Counted from the first letter of the stretch, positions 29,373 to 40,351 are shown. The stretch is 64,000 nt of DNA from Clostridium sp. BJN0013 (GCF_040939125.1 NZ_CP162495.1:620001-684000); one strand, 5' to 3'. Program-made: numbers and translations. Notes: generated by a model not told the origin, from the sequence alone.

Positions 29373-29403
29373 TATTAATACAGAGTATAGGAGGAGTTTT
29401 TTA

Positions 29404-30192
29404 GTGGGTAAACCAAGTATTTTTAGTAAAGATTATGGAAAAAAAGTGAGACAACGCAGGAGAAATATAGTTATATTGGTTGTAGTATGTTTACTAGTGA
29501 TAACTTTAGGTGTAATTTATATAAGAGGGGCATTTAAAGATGTGATAAATACAAAGAATGCAAAGGTTAATAATTCAGCTGTGAATAAACAAACTACGGA
29601 TAACAATAAAAATGTACCTCAATCTGATAACAAAGCTGAACCTAAGGAAAAAGACACAAAAAAAGAAAATTCCTATAAAGTACAATTAAGTGATGGCAGA
29701 GATATTACATTGACTTATGAAGGGGACAGTAGTAATAAGGCGTTTAAAAGTGCTGCAGCAGCATCTGGTGATGTGGCTTATGATATTAATCCATCACATA
29801 AGAATATAATTTTATTTGATAATGCAGCCCAGAGCATGCTATTAGTTGATATAGAAGGCAATAAACAGGATGTAACAAACTCTCAGTATGTTTCTACTTC
29901 AGGAGATGTTATACAAAAGGATTCTCAAATATCAAGCAACCCATCCTATGTATGGTGTTCTTCTCCAAAGTTTTTGGATGATGGCAATATTGCATACATA
30001 AGCCAACTACCATGGATTGGGAAAACAACTAAATATGTTTGGATAGAAAATATTCAGGACAAAAGTCATATTATGGTACAGAACATACAGGGTGAGGATA
30101 TAAAATTTGGAGAGCTGACGGAAAAGGGACTTACGGTAATTGCAGACGGAGTAACTGTTTATATGACAGCATCTGGTTCTGTGAGCCAGTAG
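29404..30192 (+). CDS. Membrane-anchored exported protein, function unknown
   Basis: The 262-residue protein has a basic N-terminus (KKVRQRRRN), one membrane helix at about residues 22-41 (NIVILVVVCLLVITLGVIYI), a 50-residue linker rich in Asn, Lys, Thr and Gln, and an extracellular domain from about residue 90. The domain has repeated beta-strand patterns (NIILFDNAAQSMLLVDIEG, FLDDGNIAYISQLPWIG) resembling a partial TolB-type propeller. The start is GTG 29404 after AGGAGGAG. No family name is assigned with confidence. It stands alone. Confidence 0.6.
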   Translation: MGKPSIFSKDYGKKVRQRRRNIVILVVVCLLVITLGVIYIRGAFKDVINTKNAKVNNSAVNKQTTDNNKNVPQSDNKAEPKEKDTKKENSYKVQLSDGRDITLTYEGDSSNKAFKSAAAASGDVAYDINPSHKNIILFDNAAQSMLLVDIEGNKQDVTNSQYVSTSGDVIQKDSQISSNPSYVWCSSPKFLDDGNIAYISQLPWIGKTTKYVWIENIQDKSHIMVQNIQGEDIKFGELTEKGLTVIADGVTVYMTASGSVSQ

Positions 30193-30266
30193 AAAAATAT
30201 CTTTAATTTTTAATTGAAATTTTAATAGTTAAATGTTTTTGTGTAAATAATATTTTTGGAGGGATT

Positions 30267-31052
30267 ATGGATGTAGGACTGTCTTCCGCCAGTTTTTATC
30301 CCTATGTAAATACAGAGGAAAGTATAGCTTTAATGAAGAATTTGGGATTTAATTCTGGGGAAATATTTTTAAATAGCATTAGTGAGTATGAAGAAGATTT
30401 TGCAAATATAATTTTAGAACAAAGTTTAGAAAATGATTTTAAAATTAATTCCGTGCATGGATTTTCTTCTTCTTTTGAACCTTATTTATTTGACGAATAC
30501 AAGAGGAGAAGAGATGATTCCTTTTTACAGTTTGAAAAAATATGTAAATTTACTAAAATCGTAGGAGCTGATTGCTACACTTTTCATGGAATGAGAAATA
30601 AAAAATTACATGAAATTTCGAAAGAATTTGTATTTGATGCATATGATAAGTTATTATATATATCAGGAGAATATGGAATAAAGCTTTGCCAGGAAAACGT
30701 ATTTTGGTGTATGTCAGGTAATATTGATTTTTTATATATGCTGAAGGAAAAGTATGGTAACTCAATATATTTTACTTTGGACATAAAACAGGCATATAGA
30801 GCAGGAAGGACACCGGAAGAATACATAGAAGTCATGGAAGATTCCATAGAAAATCTACATATAAATGATAAAAACTGTGAAAATTCTTGTTTGCTTCCGG
30901 GAAAGGGAGATGTAAATTTTAAAAAAATATTTTGTAAATTAAAGGAAATAGGGTATAATAAGATAGGAATAATTGAAGTATATAGAGATAATTATAAAAA
31001 CTATGAAGAATTAAGTAGTGCTAGAAATTATATTAAAAATTGCTTTACATAA
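30267..31052 (+). CDS. Xylose-isomerase-like TIM-barrel protein (AP endonuclease 2 superfamily)
   Basis: The 261-residue protein has the pattern of sugar phosphate isomerase/epimerase proteins. It starts DVGLSSASFYPYVNTEES. Probable metal ligands lie in KLCQENVFWC (Glu), FTLDIKQAYRAG (Asp), NLHINDKN (His) and IGIIEVYRDNY (Glu). The exact substrate cannot be told: the family includes isomerases, epimerases and endonuclease IV. ATG 30267 follows GGAGGG at short spacing. It lies between the exported protein and trigger factor, with no clear operon partners. Confidence 0.75.
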   Translation: MDVGLSSASFYPYVNTEESIALMKNLGFNSGEIFLNSISEYEEDFANIILEQSLENDFKINSVHGFSSSFEPYLFDEYKRRRDDSFLQFEKICKFTKIVGADCYTFHGMRNKKLHEISKEFVFDAYDKLLYISGEYGIKLCQENVFWCMSGNIDFLYMLKEKYGNSIYFTLDIKQAYRAGRTPEEYIEVMEDSIENLHINDKNCENSCLLPGKGDVNFKKIFCKLKEIGYNKIGIIEVYRDNYKNYEELSSARNYIKNCFT

Positions 31053-31278
31053 TTAAAAAAAACTATAAAAGTTGTGTTTTTTGATATATAATTATAATAC
31101 TATTGTTTTTTAGTATTATATCAGAAATATGTAATTTAAAGTTGGGATTAGCATCTTTTGTGGTATATATTATTATTGGATGAATTTTAAACTCTGATTA
31201 TATGTAAATTAAATATTTACACCAAATAAATGTAAAGGAAAGTAATATACTAGGCATATAGGAATGTTTATAAATATA

Positions 31279-31287
31279 TGGTATAAT
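31279..31287 (+). promoter_or_regulatory. Extended -10 promoter for tig
   Basis: TGGTATAAT is a consensus extended -10 element, 55 bp before the tig start. No good -35 hexamer is seen. The gap 31053-31341 also has a loop-rich hairpin (ATAATACT ... AGTATTAT, near 31092-31120) without a T-tail. Confidence 0.5.
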
Positions 31288-31341
31288 GGCATAGTTAAAT
31301 ATAAGAGTGTAGAGTAATTAGTTAGTAGGAGGAATTTTATA

Positions 31342-32634
31342 ATGAATGTTAAAATGGAGAAAATAGAAGAAAATGTTGTAAAATTAGAGATAACTGTGGA
31401 AGCAGATAAATTTAATGAATCTATGAAAAAAGCCTTTGTTAAAAATGCAAAGAAATTTAATATACCAGGTTTTAGAAAGGGCAAAGCCCCTATGAATATA
31501 ATAAAGAAATATTATGGTGAAGGTGTATTTTATGAAGATGCAATAAATTTTTCCTGTGAAAGTACATATCCAGAGGCCTTAAAAGAAAATAACGTAAATC
31601 CAGTAGATTATCCTAAAATTGAAGTAGTTCAGATCGGAGAGGGAAAAGAATTTATATATACAGCTGAAGTAACGGTATTTCCAGAAGTTAAATTAGGAGA
31701 GTATAAAGGCCTGGAAGTAAAAAAGAATACATATGACGTTAAAGAAGAAGACATAGAGCAAGAATTAAAAAATATGCAGCAGAAAGATGCTAGAATAGAG
31801 ACAAAGGAAAATGGAAGTATAGAAAATGGCAATATAGCTATAATAGATTTCAAGGGTTTTGTAGATGGTAAGGAATTTGAAGGTGGAGAAGGAAAAGATT
31901 ATCAGCTGGAGATTGGCTCTGGCACTTTTATAGATAATTTTGAAGAACAATTAATAGGATTAAATGCAGGTGACTCAAAAGATGTTCATGTGAAATTTCC
32001 TGAAGAGTATGGAATAGATGATTTGAATGGAAAAGAAGCTATATTTAAAGTAACAGTTAAGGAAATAAAAGTTAAAGAAGTGCCTGAATTAGACGATGAA
32101 TTTGCAAAAGAGGTATCAGAATTTGATACATTAGATGAAGTTAAAGAAGATATAAGAAATAAAAAGCAAGAAGCAAATAAGCTGAGGGAAGAAAGAGAAT
32201 TTGAAGAGGCTGTTTTGGAGGCAGTTTGTTCAAATACAGAAATAAATATTCCTAAAGTAATGGTAGAAAAAGAAGTAGATAATATGATTAGAGATTTGGA
32301 AACTAGGTTAAAATATCAAGGGCTGGATCTTGAAATGTATTATAAATATACAAATAATGATGAACAAAAAGTTAGAGAGTATATGAGAGAAACATCTGAA
32401 AAGAAGGTAAAGGCAGATTTGGTAATTTCAGAAATAGCAAAAGTAGAAAAGGTAGAGGCAGAAGAACATGAAATTATGGAAAAGGCCACTGAAATAGCTA
32501 AACAATATAGTAGTGATGATATAGAGAAAATGGCAAAAGTAATTTTTGATAGTCAGAAAGAATATTTGAAAATGCAGATAGTTAATGAAAAAGTGATGAA
32601 GATGTTAGTAGACAGCAGTAAAATAATAGCATAA
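31342..32634 (+). CDS. tig: Trigger factor
   Basis: The 430-residue ribosome-bound chaperone has three parts. The N-terminal ribosome-binding domain contains [12 protein letters not shown] (the GFRxGxxP signature). The FKBP-type prolyl isomerase domain covers about residues 150-245 ([20 protein letters not shown]). The long helical C-terminal cradle makes up the rest. It folds nascent chains. ATG 31342 follows AGGAGGAATTTATA. It precedes clpP-clpX-lon in the order usual for Firmicutes. Confidence 0.95.
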   Translation: MNVKMEKIEENVVKLEITVEADKFNESMKKAFVKNAKKFNIPGFRKGKAPMNIIKKYYGEGVFYEDAINFSCESTYPEALKENNVNPVDYPKIEVVQIGEGKEFIYTAEVTVFPEVKLGEYKGLEVKKNTYDVKEEDIEQELKNMQQKDARIETKENGSIENGNIAIIDFKGFVDGKEFEGGEGKDYQLEIGSGTFIDNFEEQLIGLNAGDSKDVHVKFPEEYGIDDLNGKEAIFKVTVKEIKVKEVPELDDEFAKEVSEFDTLDEVKEDIRNKKQEANKLREEREFEEAVLEAVCSNTEINIPKVMVEKEVDNMIRDLETRLKYQGLDLEMYYKYTNNDEQKVREYMRETSEKKVKADLVISEIAKVEKVEAEEHEIMEKATEIAKQYSSDDIEKMAKVIFDSQKEYLKMQIVNEKVMKMLVDSSKIIA

Positions 32635-32645
32635 TATTATAAAGG

Positions 32646-32678
32646 TTAATTGTCAGAAGGTCTTCTGGCAATTAATTT
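32646..32678 (+). terminator. Hairpin terminator after tig
   Basis: TTAATTGTCAGAAG (32646-32659) pairs, with one mismatch, with CTTCTGGCAATTAA (32662-32675), followed by TTTC. The weak T-tail suggests partial read-through into clpP. Confidence 0.6.
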
Positions 32679-32763
32679 CAAATATATGATTATATAGATA
32701 ATTGTACCATAGTATCAAAAGTTTGATTACTAAAAAATTAATATATAAAAGGAGGAAAGTTTT

Positions 32764-33348
32764 ATGAGTTTAGTACCGGTAGTTGTAGAACAGACTAATA
32801 GAGGGGAAAGATCTTATGATATTTATTCTAGGCTTTTAAAAGATAGAATAGTAATGTTAAGTGAGGAGGTAAATGATGTTACTGCAAGTCTCATAGTAGC
32901 ACAACTGTTGTTCTTAGAAGCAGAAAATCCTGATAAAGATATATACTTTTACATAAATAGTCCAGGAGGTTCAATAACATCAGGTATGGCGATTTATGAT
33001 ACAATGCAATATATAAAACCAGACGTATCCACTATATGTATAGGTATGGCAGCTTCCATGGGTGCATTTTTACTTACAGCTGGTGCAAAAGGAAAAAGAT
33101 TTGCACTTCCAAATTCCGAGATAATGATACATCAGCCTCTTGGGGGGTTCCAGGGTCAGGCAACTGATATTGGAATTCATGCGGATAGAATACTTAAAAT
33201 AAAGAAGAAATTAAATGTTATAATAAGTGAAAGGACAGGTCAATCAATCGAAAAAGTTGAAAGAGATACAGAAAGAGACAATTTTATGACGGCAGAAGAA
33301 GCTAAAGAATATGGATTGATAGATGAGGTTTTTACAAAAAAGAAATAA
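32764..33348 (+). CDS. clpP: ATP-dependent Clp protease proteolytic subunit
   Basis: The 194-residue serine protease has the complete triad: S98 in [12 protein letters not shown]123 in IMIHQPLGG and D172 in [10 protein letters not shown]. It forms a 14-mer chamber that degrades proteins delivered by ClpX or ClpC. ATG 32764 follows AAAGGAGGAAAGTTTT. It lies 19 bp before clpX, which suggests one transcript. Confidence 0.97.
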   Translation: MSLVPVVVEQTNRGERSYDIYSRLLKDRIVMLSEEVNDVTASLIVAQLLFLEAENPDKDIYFYINSPGGSITSGMAIYDTMQYIKPDVSTICIGMAASMGAFLLTAGAKGKRFALPNSEIMIHQPLGGFQGQATDIGIHADRILKIKKKLNVIISERTGQSIEKVERDTERDNFMTAEEAKEYGLIDEVFTKKK

Positions 33349-33367
33349 CCTTTAGTGAGGTGTGAAA

Positions 33368-34660
33368 ATGGCCAAAAATGATGATAAGAAACAGCTTAAA
33401 TGTTCATTCTGTGGTAAGACACAGGATCAGGTAAGAAGATTAATTGCAGGTCCGGGGGTATATATTTGTGATGAATGTATAGAACTTTGCTCCGAAATAA
33501 TAAGTGATGAGTTTGAAGAAGATATTCAGATAGATATGACTTCTATTCCAAAACCTGTGGAAATAAAGAATTATCTTGATCAGTATGTAATAGGTCAGGA
33601 AGATTCAAAAAAATCCCTTTCTGTGGCAGTATATAATCATTATAAAAGAATAAATTCCAATAACAATTCAAATGATGATGTGGAACTGCAAAAAAGTAAT
33701 ATACTTTTACTGGGACCTACAGGTTCAGGAAAAACTCTTTTAGCCCAAACACTGGCAAGATTTTTAAATGTGCCCTTTGCAATTGCAGATGCTACCACTT
33801 TAACAGAGGCAGGTTATGTAGGTGAAGATGTAGAGAATATATTATTGAAATTAATACAAAATGCAGATTATGATATAGAAAGAGCAGAACATGGAATAGT
33901 CTATATAGATGAAATAGATAAGATAGCAAGGAAATCAGAGAATCCATCTATAACTAGAGATGTATCAGGAGAAGGGGTACAGCAGGCACTTTTAAAAATA
34001 TTAGAGGGTACAGTAGCTTCAGTTCCTCCTCAAGGAGGAAGGAAACATCCTCATCAGGAATTTATTCAAATAAATACTACTAATATATTATTTATTTGTG
34101 GAGGAGCCTTTGATGGCATAGACAGCATAATAGAACGCAGAACCAGGGTTAGTACTTTAGGATTTGGAGCAGAAATACAATCTAAAAAGGATAAAGACAT
34201 AGGAAAACTTTTAAAGCAGATAATGCCAGGAGATCTGTTAAAGTTTGGACTTATACCAGAATTTGTAGGAAGAATTCCTATTATAGTTACTTTAGAGGCA
34301 TTGGACAGAGCGGCATTAATAAGTATTTTAAAAGAACCCAAAAATGCACTTGTTAAACAGTATAAAAAACTTTTCGAACTGGACGATGTAGAACTTGAAT
34401 TTAAAGATGAGGCCTTGGAGGCAATAGCAGATGAAGCCTTAAAGAGAAATACTGGTGCTAGAGGTCTCAGGGCTATTATAGAAGAAACTATGAAGGATGT
34501 AATGTTTGATATCCCTTCAAAAGAAGAGATAGCTAAAGTTATAATTAATAAGGATGCGGTGCTCACAAAAAGGCCTGAACTTATAGAGGCAGAAAATGGG
34601 AAAAGGATACCTATTAAATTAAAGAAGTCAAGAACACGAAAGGGTCCTGAAACTGCATAA
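33368..34660 (+). CDS. clpX: ClpX AAA+ unfoldase
   Basis: The 430-residue unfoldase has the N-terminal zinc-binding domain (CSFCGKTQ with C12 and C15, ICDECIELC with C34 and C37). The AAA+ core has Walker [13 protein letters not shown], the pore loop AGYVGED and Walker [12 protein letters not shown]. It recognises tagged proteins, including SsrA-tagged ones, and feeds ClpP. A GTG at 33362 is in frame, but GAGGTG directly before supports ATG 33368. Confidence 0.97.
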   Translation: MAKNDDKKQLKCSFCGKTQDQVRRLIAGPGVYICDECIELCSEIISDEFEEDIQIDMTSIPKPVEIKNYLDQYVIGQEDSKKSLSVAVYNHYKRINSNNNSNDDVELQKSNILLLGPTGSGKTLLAQTLARFLNVPFAIADATTLTEAGYVGEDVENILLKLIQNADYDIERAEHGIVYIDEIDKIARKSENPSITRDVSGEGVQQALLKILEGTVASVPPQGGRKHPHQEFIQINTTNILFICGGAFDGIDSIIERRTRVSTLGFGAEIQSKKDKDIGKLLKQIMPGDLLKFGLIPEFVGRIPIIVTLEALDRAALISILKEPKNALVKQYKKLFELDDVELEFKDEALEAIADEALKRNTGARGLRAIIEETMKDVMFDIPSKEEIAKVIINKDAVLTKRPELIEAENGKRIPIKLKKSRTRKGPETA

Positions 34661-34661
34661 T

Positions 34662-34707
34662 CTTATTTAAAAAAGAGTACTGATGTCGGTACTCTTTTTT
34701 AAATAAG
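34662..34707. terminator. Strong bidirectional-looking terminator after clpX
   Basis: CTTATTTAAAAAAGAGTAC (34662-34680) pairs perfectly over 19 bp with its reverse complement at 34689-34707. The loop is 8 nt and the stem contains a T-run. Confidence 0.85.
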
Positions 34708-34778
34708 TTATTGGTATATATATAAATTCCCCTTGTATTGTTAAAATTATCTAAGAAAATATTAAAGGAGAGAGAGAT

Positions 34779-37103
34779 ATGGATAAAAACTTTAAGGAGC
34801 TTCCTCTGATCCCATTAAGAGGTATTACTATATTTCCATATATGGTCTTGCATTTTGACGTAGGTAGAGAAAAATCAATACTTGCTTTAGAAAAAGCCAT
34901 GCTTGAGGAACAGAAAGTGTTTTTAACTGCACAAAGGCGGGCAAAAACTGAAGAGCCAGGTAAAGAAGATATCTTTGAAACAGGTACTATTTGCAATATA
35001 AAGCAAATATTAAAATTGCCCGGTGATACAGTAAGAGTATTGGTAGAAGGTGAAACCAGGGCTTTACTTAAAGAATATATTAGTGAAGAGCCTTTTTTTA
35101 AGGTTAAAGTTGAAGTTTTAGAAGATGAAGAAGACTATAATGAAGATAAGGATTGTGAGGCACTCGTACGTGCTATAAAAAAGAACTTTAATGAATATGT
35201 AAAGTTGTCAGGCAACATACCGGCAGAAACTATAATGACATTAGATGAGATAGATAATGCTGGGAGACTGGCAGATACCATTAGTTCTTATTTGATGTTA
35301 AAGCAAGAAAAGAAACAGGAACTTCTTGAATGTTATGAAATAGAAAAAAGACTTCAAAAAGTGCTTGCAGTGTTGGCAAATGAAATAGAAATTTTGAAAT
35401 TAGAAAGAAAAATAGGAATTAAAGTAAAAAATAAAATAGATAAGGTGCAAAAAGATTATTATTTGAGAGAGCAGTTAAAGGCAATACAGGAAGAGTTAGG
35501 GGAAGATGATGAGAATAAAAAAGAAATAAAAAGATATAAAAATAAAATAAGTAAGGCTAAGCTTCCTAAATCCGTCAAAGATAAAGCACTGTATGAATTG
35601 GACAGATTGAAAAATACAGGGGCATATTCAGCAGAGGGGGGAGTAATAAGAACGTATTTGGATTGGATATTAGAACTTCCCTGGAATATTCAGACTAAAG
35701 ACAATTTAAATATAAAGTCTGTTAGAGAGATACTTGAAAAAGAGCATTATGGTTTAAAAGATGTGAAAGATAGAATAATTGAATATTTATCAGTTAAAAA
35801 GATGAGTAAATCTCTCAAAGGTCCTATACTCTGTCTTATGGGACCTCCGGGAGTGGGGAAAACTTCCATAGCTAAATCCATAGCACATGCTTTAAATAGA
35901 AATTTTGTTAGAATGTCTTTGGGAGGAGTAAGAGATGAAGCGGAAATAAGAGGGCATAGAAAGACCTATGTGGGAGCTATTCCAGGAAGAATAATATATG
36001 GTATGAAACAGGCAAAGTCTAAAAATCCTTTATTTTTACTGGATGAAATAGATAAAATGAGTAATGATTTCAGAGGAGATCCTGCAGATGCTCTTTTAGA
36101 AGTATTAGATAGTGAACAAAATAATTCCTTTAGAGATCACTACATGGAGCTTGATTTTGATCTGTCAAATGTTATGTTTATAACTACGGCAAATACCATA
36201 GGCAATATACCTAGACCACTTTTTGACAGAATGGAAGTTATAGAAGTATCTGGGTATACCAGTGAAGAAAAATTTCATATATGCAGAGAACATTTAATAG
36301 CTAAACAATTACAGGAAAATGGCATAAAAAATAATGAGATTGTAATATCGGATTCAGCTATATATAAGCTAATAGATAATTATACTAGAGAATCTGGAGT
36401 GAGAAGTCTGGAGAGAAAGGTTGCTTCTGTTATAAGAAAAGCAGTAGCTGAGATGGTGGAAAAGGATAAAAAGAGAATTAATATTAATTTGACTAAAGTA
36501 AAATCTTATCTTGGACCTGAAATATATACGTATGACAAAATTGACAAAGAGGATAAAATAGGTGTAGTAATGGGAATGGCATGGACAGGGTATGGGGGAG
36601 ATACATTACCCATAGAAGCAACAATTATGTCAGGAAATGGAAAATTAGAATTGACAGGTCAACTGGGAGATGTAATGAAAGAGTCTGCTAAAACGGGATA
36701 TAGTTATATAAGAGCCAATGCTGATAAATATGGGGTGGAAAGTGATTTTTACAAAAAATATGATTTACATATACATGTGCCAGAAGGAGCGGTACCAAAA
36801 GATGGACCTTCTGCCGGAGTAGCTATGGTAACGGCAATGATATCTGCCCTGAGCAAAAAGAAAGTTAAACATAATGTAGCCATGACTGGAGAAATAACAT
36901 TAACAGGAAGGGTACTTCCCATAGGAGGACTTAAAGAAAAAAGCCTTGCCGCATATAGGGCAGGTATAGATACAGTTATAATACCTAAAGATAATGAAAA
37001 ACACTTATTGAAAATCCCAAATACAGTTAAAAATAAATTAAAGTATATACTTGCAGATAATATAGATGTAGTACTGGAAAATTCAATTTCAAATTATAGT
37101 TAG
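34779..37103 (+). CDS. lon: ATP-dependent protease La (Lon)
   Basis: The 774-residue LonA protease has an N-terminal substrate domain (LPLIPLRGITIFPYMVLHFD), a central coiled coil, an AAA+ domain with GPPGVGKTSIAKSIA and FLLDEIDKM, and the C-terminal protease domain. The catalytic serine is in PKDGPSAGVAM and the lysine in GGLKEKSLAAYRAG. It removes misfolded and regulatory proteins in the cytoplasm. ATG 34779 follows AAAGGAGAGAGAGAT. engB starts 12 bp after its stop. Confidence 0.97.
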   Translation: MDKNFKELPLIPLRGITIFPYMVLHFDVGREKSILALEKAMLEEQKVFLTAQRRAKTEEPGKEDIFETGTICNIKQILKLPGDTVRVLVEGETRALLKEYISEEPFFKVKVEVLEDEEDYNEDKDCEALVRAIKKNFNEYVKLSGNIPAETIMTLDEIDNAGRLADTISSYLMLKQEKKQELLECYEIEKRLQKVLAVLANEIEILKLERKIGIKVKNKIDKVQKDYYLREQLKAIQEELGEDDENKKEIKRYKNKISKAKLPKSVKDKALYELDRLKNTGAYSAEGGVIRTYLDWILELPWNIQTKDNLNIKSVREILEKEHYGLKDVKDRIIEYLSVKKMSKSLKGPILCLMGPPGVGKTSIAKSIAHALNRNFVRMSLGGVRDEAEIRGHRKTYVGAIPGRIIYGMKQAKSKNPLFLLDEIDKMSNDFRGDPADALLEVLDSEQNNSFRDHYMELDFDLSNVMFITTANTIGNIPRPLFDRMEVIEVSGYTSEEKFHICREHLIAKQLQENGIKNNEIVISDSAIYKLIDNYTRESGVRSLERKVASVIRKAVAEMVEKDKKRININLTKVKSYLGPEIYTYDKIDKEDKIGVVMGMAWTGYGGDTLPIEATIMSGNGKLELTGQLGDVMKESAKTGYSYIRANADKYGVESDFYKKYDLHIHVPEGAVPKDGPSAGVAMVTAMISALSKKKVKHNVAMTGEITLTGRVLPIGGLKEKSLAAYRAGIDTVIIPKDNEKHLLKIPNTVKNKLKYILADNIDVVLENSISNYS

Positions 37104-37115
37104 GTGGTAGTATTA

Positions 37116-37709
37116 ATGGAAATAAAACAAGCAGAGTTTATAATTTCTGCAGTGCATCCAGAGCAATATCCTAAGGATAAAAGGATAGAAATAGCATTTG
37201 TGGGAAGGTCAAATGTGGGTAAATCTTCTCTTATAAATGCCCTCACAAATAGAAAAAAATTGGTTAAAGTAAGTGGTACACCAGGTAAAACCAGATTGAT
37301 TAATTTCTTTTTAATAAACAATGAATTTTATTTTGTAGATTTACCTGGATATGGATATGCTAAAGTTTCTAAAACAGAGAAAAAGAGTTGGGGTAAAGTA
37401 GTAGAGGATTATCTTAGAGATAGGGAACAATTAAAAAGAGTAATACTACTTTTAGATTGTAGGCATAAACCAACAAATGATGACATAACTATGTATAAGT
37501 GGTTAAAGTATTATAACTATCACACCAATATTGTTGCTACTAAGGTTGATAAAGTATCTAAAAACCAACTATTCAAAAATTTAAAAATTATAAAAGATAC
37601 TTTAAAGCCAGAAGCTGAAGATGAAATTTTAACTTTTTCATCTCTTAATAAGCAGGGAAAGGAAGAGTTTTTAAAAGTATTAGAATCTATAATAGATTTT
37701 TATTCCTAA
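37116..37709 (+). CDS. engB: Ribosome biogenesis GTP-binding protein EngB (YsxC/YihA)
   Basis: The 197-residue GTPase acts in assembly of the large ribosomal subunit. G1 is [12 protein letters not shown], the effector region is [15 protein letters not shown]3 is [11 protein letters not shown], and G4 is ATKVDK. A GTG directly after the lon stop (37104) is in frame, but GGTGG then ATG 37116 is the better start. The lon-engB pairing is conserved in Firmicutes. Confidence 0.95.
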   Translation: MEIKQAEFIISAVHPEQYPKDKRIEIAFVGRSNVGKSSLINALTNRKKLVKVSGTPGKTRLINFFLINNEFYFVDLPGYGYAKVSKTEKKSWGKVVEDYLRDREQLKRVILLLDCRHKPTNDDITMYKWLKYYNYHTNIVATKVDKVSKNQLFKNLKIIKDTLKPEAEDEILTFSSLNKQGKEEFLKVLESIIDFYS

Positions 37710-37785
37710 ATATTTGATATGAATTTAAATATGGGTCATAGAGGTATTATTAATGCCTAAAATAATAACACAAGGGGAAATAACC

Positions 37786-38487
37786 ATGTTTGGATTAGAG
37801 ATTATAAAAAATATCCTTGTATTTATGATTGTATATATACCACCTTTTCTGATATTTGCAAAGTTTTGGAGGGAAAGAAGAAGGAGCAATGTACTTCTTG
37901 TATTTATTGGAATATTATATATAATTAGTTCTATATTTATGGAGAACTTTATTCCTTTCATCTTTGTATTTTTGAATATAAAGTATATGAGACACTCTGG
38001 TGAATTTAATGAATTTGATATAAAAAATTTTAAATTTGTTAAGGCATTAAATTTGACAATTATATTTTATATAGTGAGTATTGCTATATCTACAGTTCAA
38101 ACTATTATACTTTCTAACTTTAAAGTTGAATTAAAACATCAGGAAATAGTAACTAATATGGTAAATATGCCGTTAGAAAAATTTTTAATAATGGTACCTA
38201 TAGTTATAATTTTTGCACCTGTACTTGAAGAATTTGTATTTCGCTGGCTTTTGTTTAAAAAGATATTTTCTAGAAGAATGGGAGTGTATCTGGCTGCACT
38301 TTTAAGTAGTGCCATATTTGCAGTAATTCACTTCAGTTTAAATGCCTTTGCAGTAATACTATGGGTTGGTTTATATAATTGTTATTTAATGAATAAGAAA
38401 GGATACTGGTATGCAGTATTTAATCACTTTATATTTAATTCTATAACCATAGCGGCACTTTTAGCAGAAAAATTAAAGTTTATGTGA
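37786..38487 (+). CDS. CPBP-family intramembrane metalloprotease (CAAX/Abi type)
   Basis: This membrane protein has about six hydrophobic segments and the CPBP motifs EEFVFRWLLFK (Glu-Glu...Arg), FAVIHFSLNAFAV (His) and a late FNHFIFNS (His/Asn). These are the metal and catalytic residues of Rce1-like proteases. Bacterial members process peptides or act in bacteriocin self-immunity; the target here is unknown. ATG 37786 follows AAGGGGAAATAACC and gives 233 residues. ATG 37753 (244 residues) also has a fair AGAGGT site, so the start is uncertain. Confidence 0.8.
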   Translation: MFGLEIIKNILVFMIVYIPPFLIFAKFWRERRRSNVLLVFIGILYIISSIFMENFIPFIFVFLNIKYMRHSGEFNEFDIKNFKFVKALNLTIIFYIVSIAISTVQTIILSNFKVELKHQEIVTNMVNMPLEKFLIMVPIVIIFAPVLEEFVFRWLLFKKIFSRRMGVYLAALLSSAIFAVIHFSLNAFAVILWVGLYNCYLMNKKGYWYAVFNHFIFNSITIAALLAEKLKFM

Positions 38488-38510
38488 TTGTTAACATTAT
38501 TAAGATAAAA

Positions 38511-38553
38511 ATACTATCAAAATCTATTGAGCTAATTTTGATAGTATCTTTTA
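38511..38553. terminator. Convergent terminator between the CPBP gene and the 38592 gene
   Basis: ATACTATCAAAAT (38511-38523) pairs with ATTTTGATAGTAT (38535-38547), followed by CTTTTATTT. The arms are perfect. Confidence 0.8.
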
Positions 38554-38591
38554 TTTAATTTATTTTAAATCTGCCTTTAATTATAGATTTA

Positions 38592-38969
38592 TTAATTAGA
38601 ATTTTTAAAGTTCGAATTAATAAAATCATTTAATGTTTTAACTGCATCAGGAGAGTTTTGAAGTTCTTTTATTGTGTTTATCAATTGCTCTTTAGTAGAA
38701 CTTTCATTCTCCATTTTAGATAATCTATTTTCAAGTGTAGCAAGTTGAGACTTTATATTAGATTCGTTCAATCCGGATTTATTAGCTGCTTTAGATATAT
38801 CACCTAAATCCAAATTATCCAGCATTGCACTTAATTTATCTTTGGATAAATTATTATTAGAACCTCCTAAAGCTGATAATATGGACATAAGTTGAGTAAT
38901 ATCTATATTTCTTAAAATATCACCTAAATTAAAGCCTGTATTATAATTTCTGTGATGGTGTTTTGACAT
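38592..38969 (-). CDS. Uncharacterised small protein
   Basis: The 125-residue protein starts MSKHHHRNYNTGFNLGDIL. It is hydrophilic, Asn/Ser/Leu-rich and predicted helical, with a heptad-like stretch (SQLATLENRLSKMENESS) that may be a short coiled coil. There is no signal peptide, cysteine or tryptophan. The family is not recognised. ATG 38969 follows AAGGGGTGA; a GTG three codons upstream lies within that site. It is divergent from the WYL regulator at 39274. Confidence 0.6.
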   Translation of the reverse strand: MSKHHHRNYNTGFNLGDILRNIDITQLMSILSALGGSNNNLSKDKLSAMLDNLDLGDISKAANKSGLNESNIKSQLATLENRLSKMENESSTKEQLINTIKELQNSPDAVKTLNDFINSNFKNSN

Positions 38970-39273
38970 TACATTCACCCCTTATTCTAAGTAGAACTTT
39001 ACTAAAGTTACTTTTAAATTTTATTTGAAAGTATATTAATGAGAATAAATTTATCGAGCAGATAGTAGATAATGTAGACCTAATTATACTATATACTATT
39101 CTTAAATGGAAAATTTGATACAGAAAGTAAGGTATGTAGTTAAAGCAATAGATATTTGTGTAAACTATTTCAAATAATACAAATTTTAATTTTATGTAAA
39201 AATACACTAAAAAAAATATAGAAAATAACGATATATATTAAATATTATGATATTTACACTGGAGGTAAAATAC
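38970..39273. other. Divergent promoter region, AT-rich
   Basis: This 304-bp gap separates two divergent genes and must hold both promoters. It is very AT-rich. I see no clear hairpin, RNA motif or extra gene in it. Confidence 0.5.
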
Positions 39274-40236
39274 ATGTCTAAAATTTCTAACTTATTAGAA
39301 ATGATAATAATATTACAATATAAGGAGTTAACTACAGCGTCAGAGTTATCTGAAATGTTAAAAGTAGATAAGAAGACTATCTATAGATATATAAATAGTT
39401 TAAATAAAGCCAATATACCAGTTCATACCAAGAAAGGAAGATATGGAGGATTTTACATAGATAAAAATTTTTATATGAAATCTGCGGATTTAAATGAGGA
39501 AGAACTCAAAGCTCTATTCATGGCTTCACAAACGTTTACTGAGAAAACAGGATTTGTATATGAAAAGGATTTAAAAAGCGCCGTTCATAAGATAAAGAAT
39601 TTGTACATAAATAAAAGCATGAATTTAGATAGAATAGGTAATACGGGAAATTTTTCTATAAATTCAATAGGCAATGTGGAAAATTTAGAACATAAGATAT
39701 ATAAAATTAATCTTTCCATGAGCAAAGGACGAAGTTTAAATATAAATTATTTTTCTATAAATAAAAATGACTTAACTATGAGAAAAGTGGATCCTTATGA
39801 TTTAATATTTAAAGAGGGTGCCTGGCATATAATAGGATATTGTCATATGAAAAATGATGTAGAGAATTTTCAATTGGATAGGATAAAAAGTTTGAAAGTA
39901 AGTAATGATATATATATGAGACCACATACTTTTTCTTTAAAAGATTATTTAAATAATCATTGGGGATTATTTGTTGAAGATAAAATAAAAATAGTAATAA
40001 GATTTGATAAAGAAATAGCCAGTTTTATTCAACATACCAAATGGCATGTGAATCAGATTATAGATGAATTACAGGGAGGAAGTATATTATTTAGCTTATA
40101 TGTAGATGATATTAAAGATGTAAAACAGTGGATACTGGGATTTGGAAAAAATGCAGAAGTAATTGAACCTAAAGTACTAAGAGAAAGTATCAAATTAGAA
40201 GTAGAAGAATTATATAAAAAATATTATAATTTTTAA
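39274..40236 (+). CDS. WYL-domain transcriptional regulator (YafY type)
   Basis: The 320-residue protein has an N-terminal HTH_11 winged helix (TTASELSEMLKVDKKTIYRY, then INSLNKANIPVHTKKGRYGG). A WYL domain covers about residues 140-215, with DPYDLIFKEGAWHIIGYCHM in place of the usual WYL core. A C-terminal extension domain follows. Such proteins bind DNA in response to small molecules or nucleic acids. Its target may be its own divergent region. ATG 39274 follows CTGGAGGTAAAATAC; an upstream in-frame ATG at 39247 has no site. Confidence 0.82.
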   Translation: MSKISNLLEMIIILQYKELTTASELSEMLKVDKKTIYRYINSLNKANIPVHTKKGRYGGFYIDKNFYMKSADLNEEELKALFMASQTFTEKTGFVYEKDLKSAVHKIKNLYINKSMNLDRIGNTGNFSINSIGNVENLEHKIYKINLSMSKGRSLNINYFSINKNDLTMRKVDPYDLIFKEGAWHIIGYCHMKNDVENFQLDRIKSLKVSNDIYMRPHTFSLKDYLNNHWGLFVEDKIKIVIRFDKEIASFIQHTKWHVNQIIDELQGGSILFSLYVDDIKDVKQWILGFGKNAEVIEPKVLRESIKLEVEELYKKYYNF

Positions 40237-40351
40237 TTTATGTGAATACTTTATTCCTATTTGGATATTATAATAAATGTAATTGGAGATATAATTCTCC
40301 TTTACATCAGATAATAAGTGTTATTTGATGTAATAACCCCCCATCCCCCTT